From Ruminococcaceae bacterium UBA5450 (lineage in GTDB: Bacteria > Bacillota > Clostridia > Oscillospirales > Acutalibacteraceae), in the NCBI GenBank assembly GCA_002424295.1, contig DIQY01000093.1, positions 1 to 24,214 on the forward strand: a stretch of 24,214 nucleotides of DNA, in the 5' to 3' direction. Numbering within the stretch: the stretch's first letter is position 1; each line of letters begins with the position of its first letter. Positions 23,479 through 24,214 of this stretch are shown piece by piece. The notes beneath the pieces are model-generated. The model did not search any database and was not told the origin of the DNA. It saw nothing but the letters and a program-made list of their open reading frames with translations. The translations under genes were made by a program, and so were the position numbers.

Positions 23479-24214
23479 TTACCTGACCTTCTCCTTCGTA
23501 AATTTTTCCCATGCCAGAATTGCGGCGCCAATGGCTCCGGCAGACTGACACAGGGGGTGTACCAAAACGGGGCATTCCATTTCACGCTCCATTGCATGGA
23601 CAACCCCGATATTTAACGCCACACCGCCACTCATCGCGACATCCGGCGCTTTTCCAATGCGCAGAGCCATTCCGGCAACGCGCTTTGCAACCGATTCATG
23701 AATTCCCGCAGCAATATCTTCCAACGGAATATCCGAAGAGAGTTTCGAGATCACTTCTGATTCAGCAAAGACGGTACAGGTATTACTGATATTGGCTGGG
23801 TGACTGGATTTTTCAGACAGCGACCCGAGATCATTGATATCGACATTCAAAATCTTCGCCATCACATCTAAAAATCTACCGGTGCCAGCGGCGCACTTAT
23901 CATTCATCTGAAACTGTATAAGGTGTCCCTTATCATCGATCCGCAGCGCTTTTGCATCCTGTCCGCCGATATCAATCACCGTACGGACAGTCGGCAAAAG
24001 ATAATGAATTCCCTTCGCATGACAGCTCAATTCGCTGATTTGTTCATCTGCATAATCACATTTCATGCGGCCATAGCCGGTAACAATTGTATAACTGATT
24101 TCTTCCGGAGAGATGGAAGCTTCCTCAAAAACTTGTTCTTTTGCTTCCTTTGGCCCAATTGTTCCGGTCCCCAATGAGATCACCTGATGTGCAATGATTT
24201 CTTTTCCATCTTTT
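23479..24214 (-). CDS. 2-hydroxyacyl-CoA dehydratase activase (partial at the window edge)
   Basis: The visible 244 residues are almost all of a HgdC-type activase of about 260 residues. The true start lies beyond the right edge, and the GTG at 24183 is internal. It is an ASKHA-fold ATPase carrying one [4Fe-4S] cluster at the dimer interface. It injects the single electron that starts each round of dehydration. The two cluster Cys are seen in NDKCAAGTGRFLD and SNTCTVFAESEV. ATP-site blocks include VIDIGGQDAKAL and AMSGGVALNIGV. It ends one base before the alpha-like subunit gene, as in known activase-alpha-beta operons. Oxygen sensitivity of such activases implies an anaerobic host. Confidence 0.93.
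   Translation of the reverse strand, partial: KDGKEIIAHQVISLGTGTIGPKEAKEQVFEEASISPEEISYTIVTGYGRMKCDYADEQISELSCHAKGIHYLLPTVRTVIDIGGQDAKALRIDDKGHLIQFQMNDKCAAGTGRFLDVMAKILNVDINDLGSLSEKSSHPANISNTCTVFAESEVISKLSSDIPLEDIAAGIHESVAKRVAGMALRIGKAPDVAMSGGVALNIGVVHAMEREMECPVLVHPLCQSAGAIGAAILAWEKFTKEKVR

Noticed and set aside
22179..23603. Dehydratase alpha subunit starting at 23603 with a 42-residue N-terminal extension
   Set aside because: The extension lies entirely within the activase coding sequence in another frame. A good ribosome site and ATG at 23477 fit the family length.
1..24214. CRISPR arrays, tRNA or rRNA genes, and insertion sequences
   Set aside because: I saw no regularly spaced repeats, no tRNA-like cloverleaf with a CCA end, no rRNA sequence and no transposase or integrase in any frame.

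Overview
The window reads as chromosome of an anaerobic Gram-positive bacterium of class Clostridia. This is inferred from strong AGGAGG-type ribosome sites, a LytTR/DUF3021 pair, a BirA-type biotin operator, sigma-54 with a PAS-containing activator, and an oxygen-sensitive 2-hydroxyacyl-CoA dehydratase system typical of amino-acid-fermenting clostridia. The species cannot be named from the sequence.

Left part (1-7780). A LytTR regulator and its DUF3021 membrane partner end at a strong terminator. Next comes a ceramidase-like hydrolase behind a roughly 140-nt leader. That leader holds a 20-codon reading frame and two mutually exclusive hairpins, which looks like an undescribed attenuator or translational switch. 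A small unknown gene follows, with coding-like sequence upstream of it that appears frameshifted. On the minus strand a MarR regulator and two half-size ABC exporter subunits form a tightly overlapping operon. Its consensus promoter is overlapped by a perfect 13-bp inverted repeat.

Middle (7780-15360). A patch of gene decay carries a TetR gene with a nonsense codon and a frameshift, a truncated HsmA-like (TIGR03987) gene, and the 3' end of an alpha/beta hydrolase. An intact MATE exporter follows. Then comes a LacI-family regulator whose promoter region has operator-like repeats spaced 22-23 bp apart, in an apparent operon with a second heterodimeric ABC exporter. Three exporter modules thus sit side by side, each next to a different regulator class (MarR, broken TetR, LacI). 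Both ABC pairs show the asymmetric nucleotide-binding sites of heterodimeric exporters.

Right part (15360-24214). A minus-strand biotin operon bioY-bioD-bioA has a consensus promoter and a BirA-like operator, and is divergent from rpoN (sigma-54). Convergent with rpoN, across a bidirectional terminator, is a PAS/AAA+/Fis sigma-54 activator. Upstream of the activator on the same strand lies a 2-hydroxyacyl-CoA dehydratase operon: activase (cut by the window edge), alpha-like subunit and beta-like subunit. The layout suggests that RpoN and this activator control the dehydratase pathway, but the operon promoter lies outside the window.
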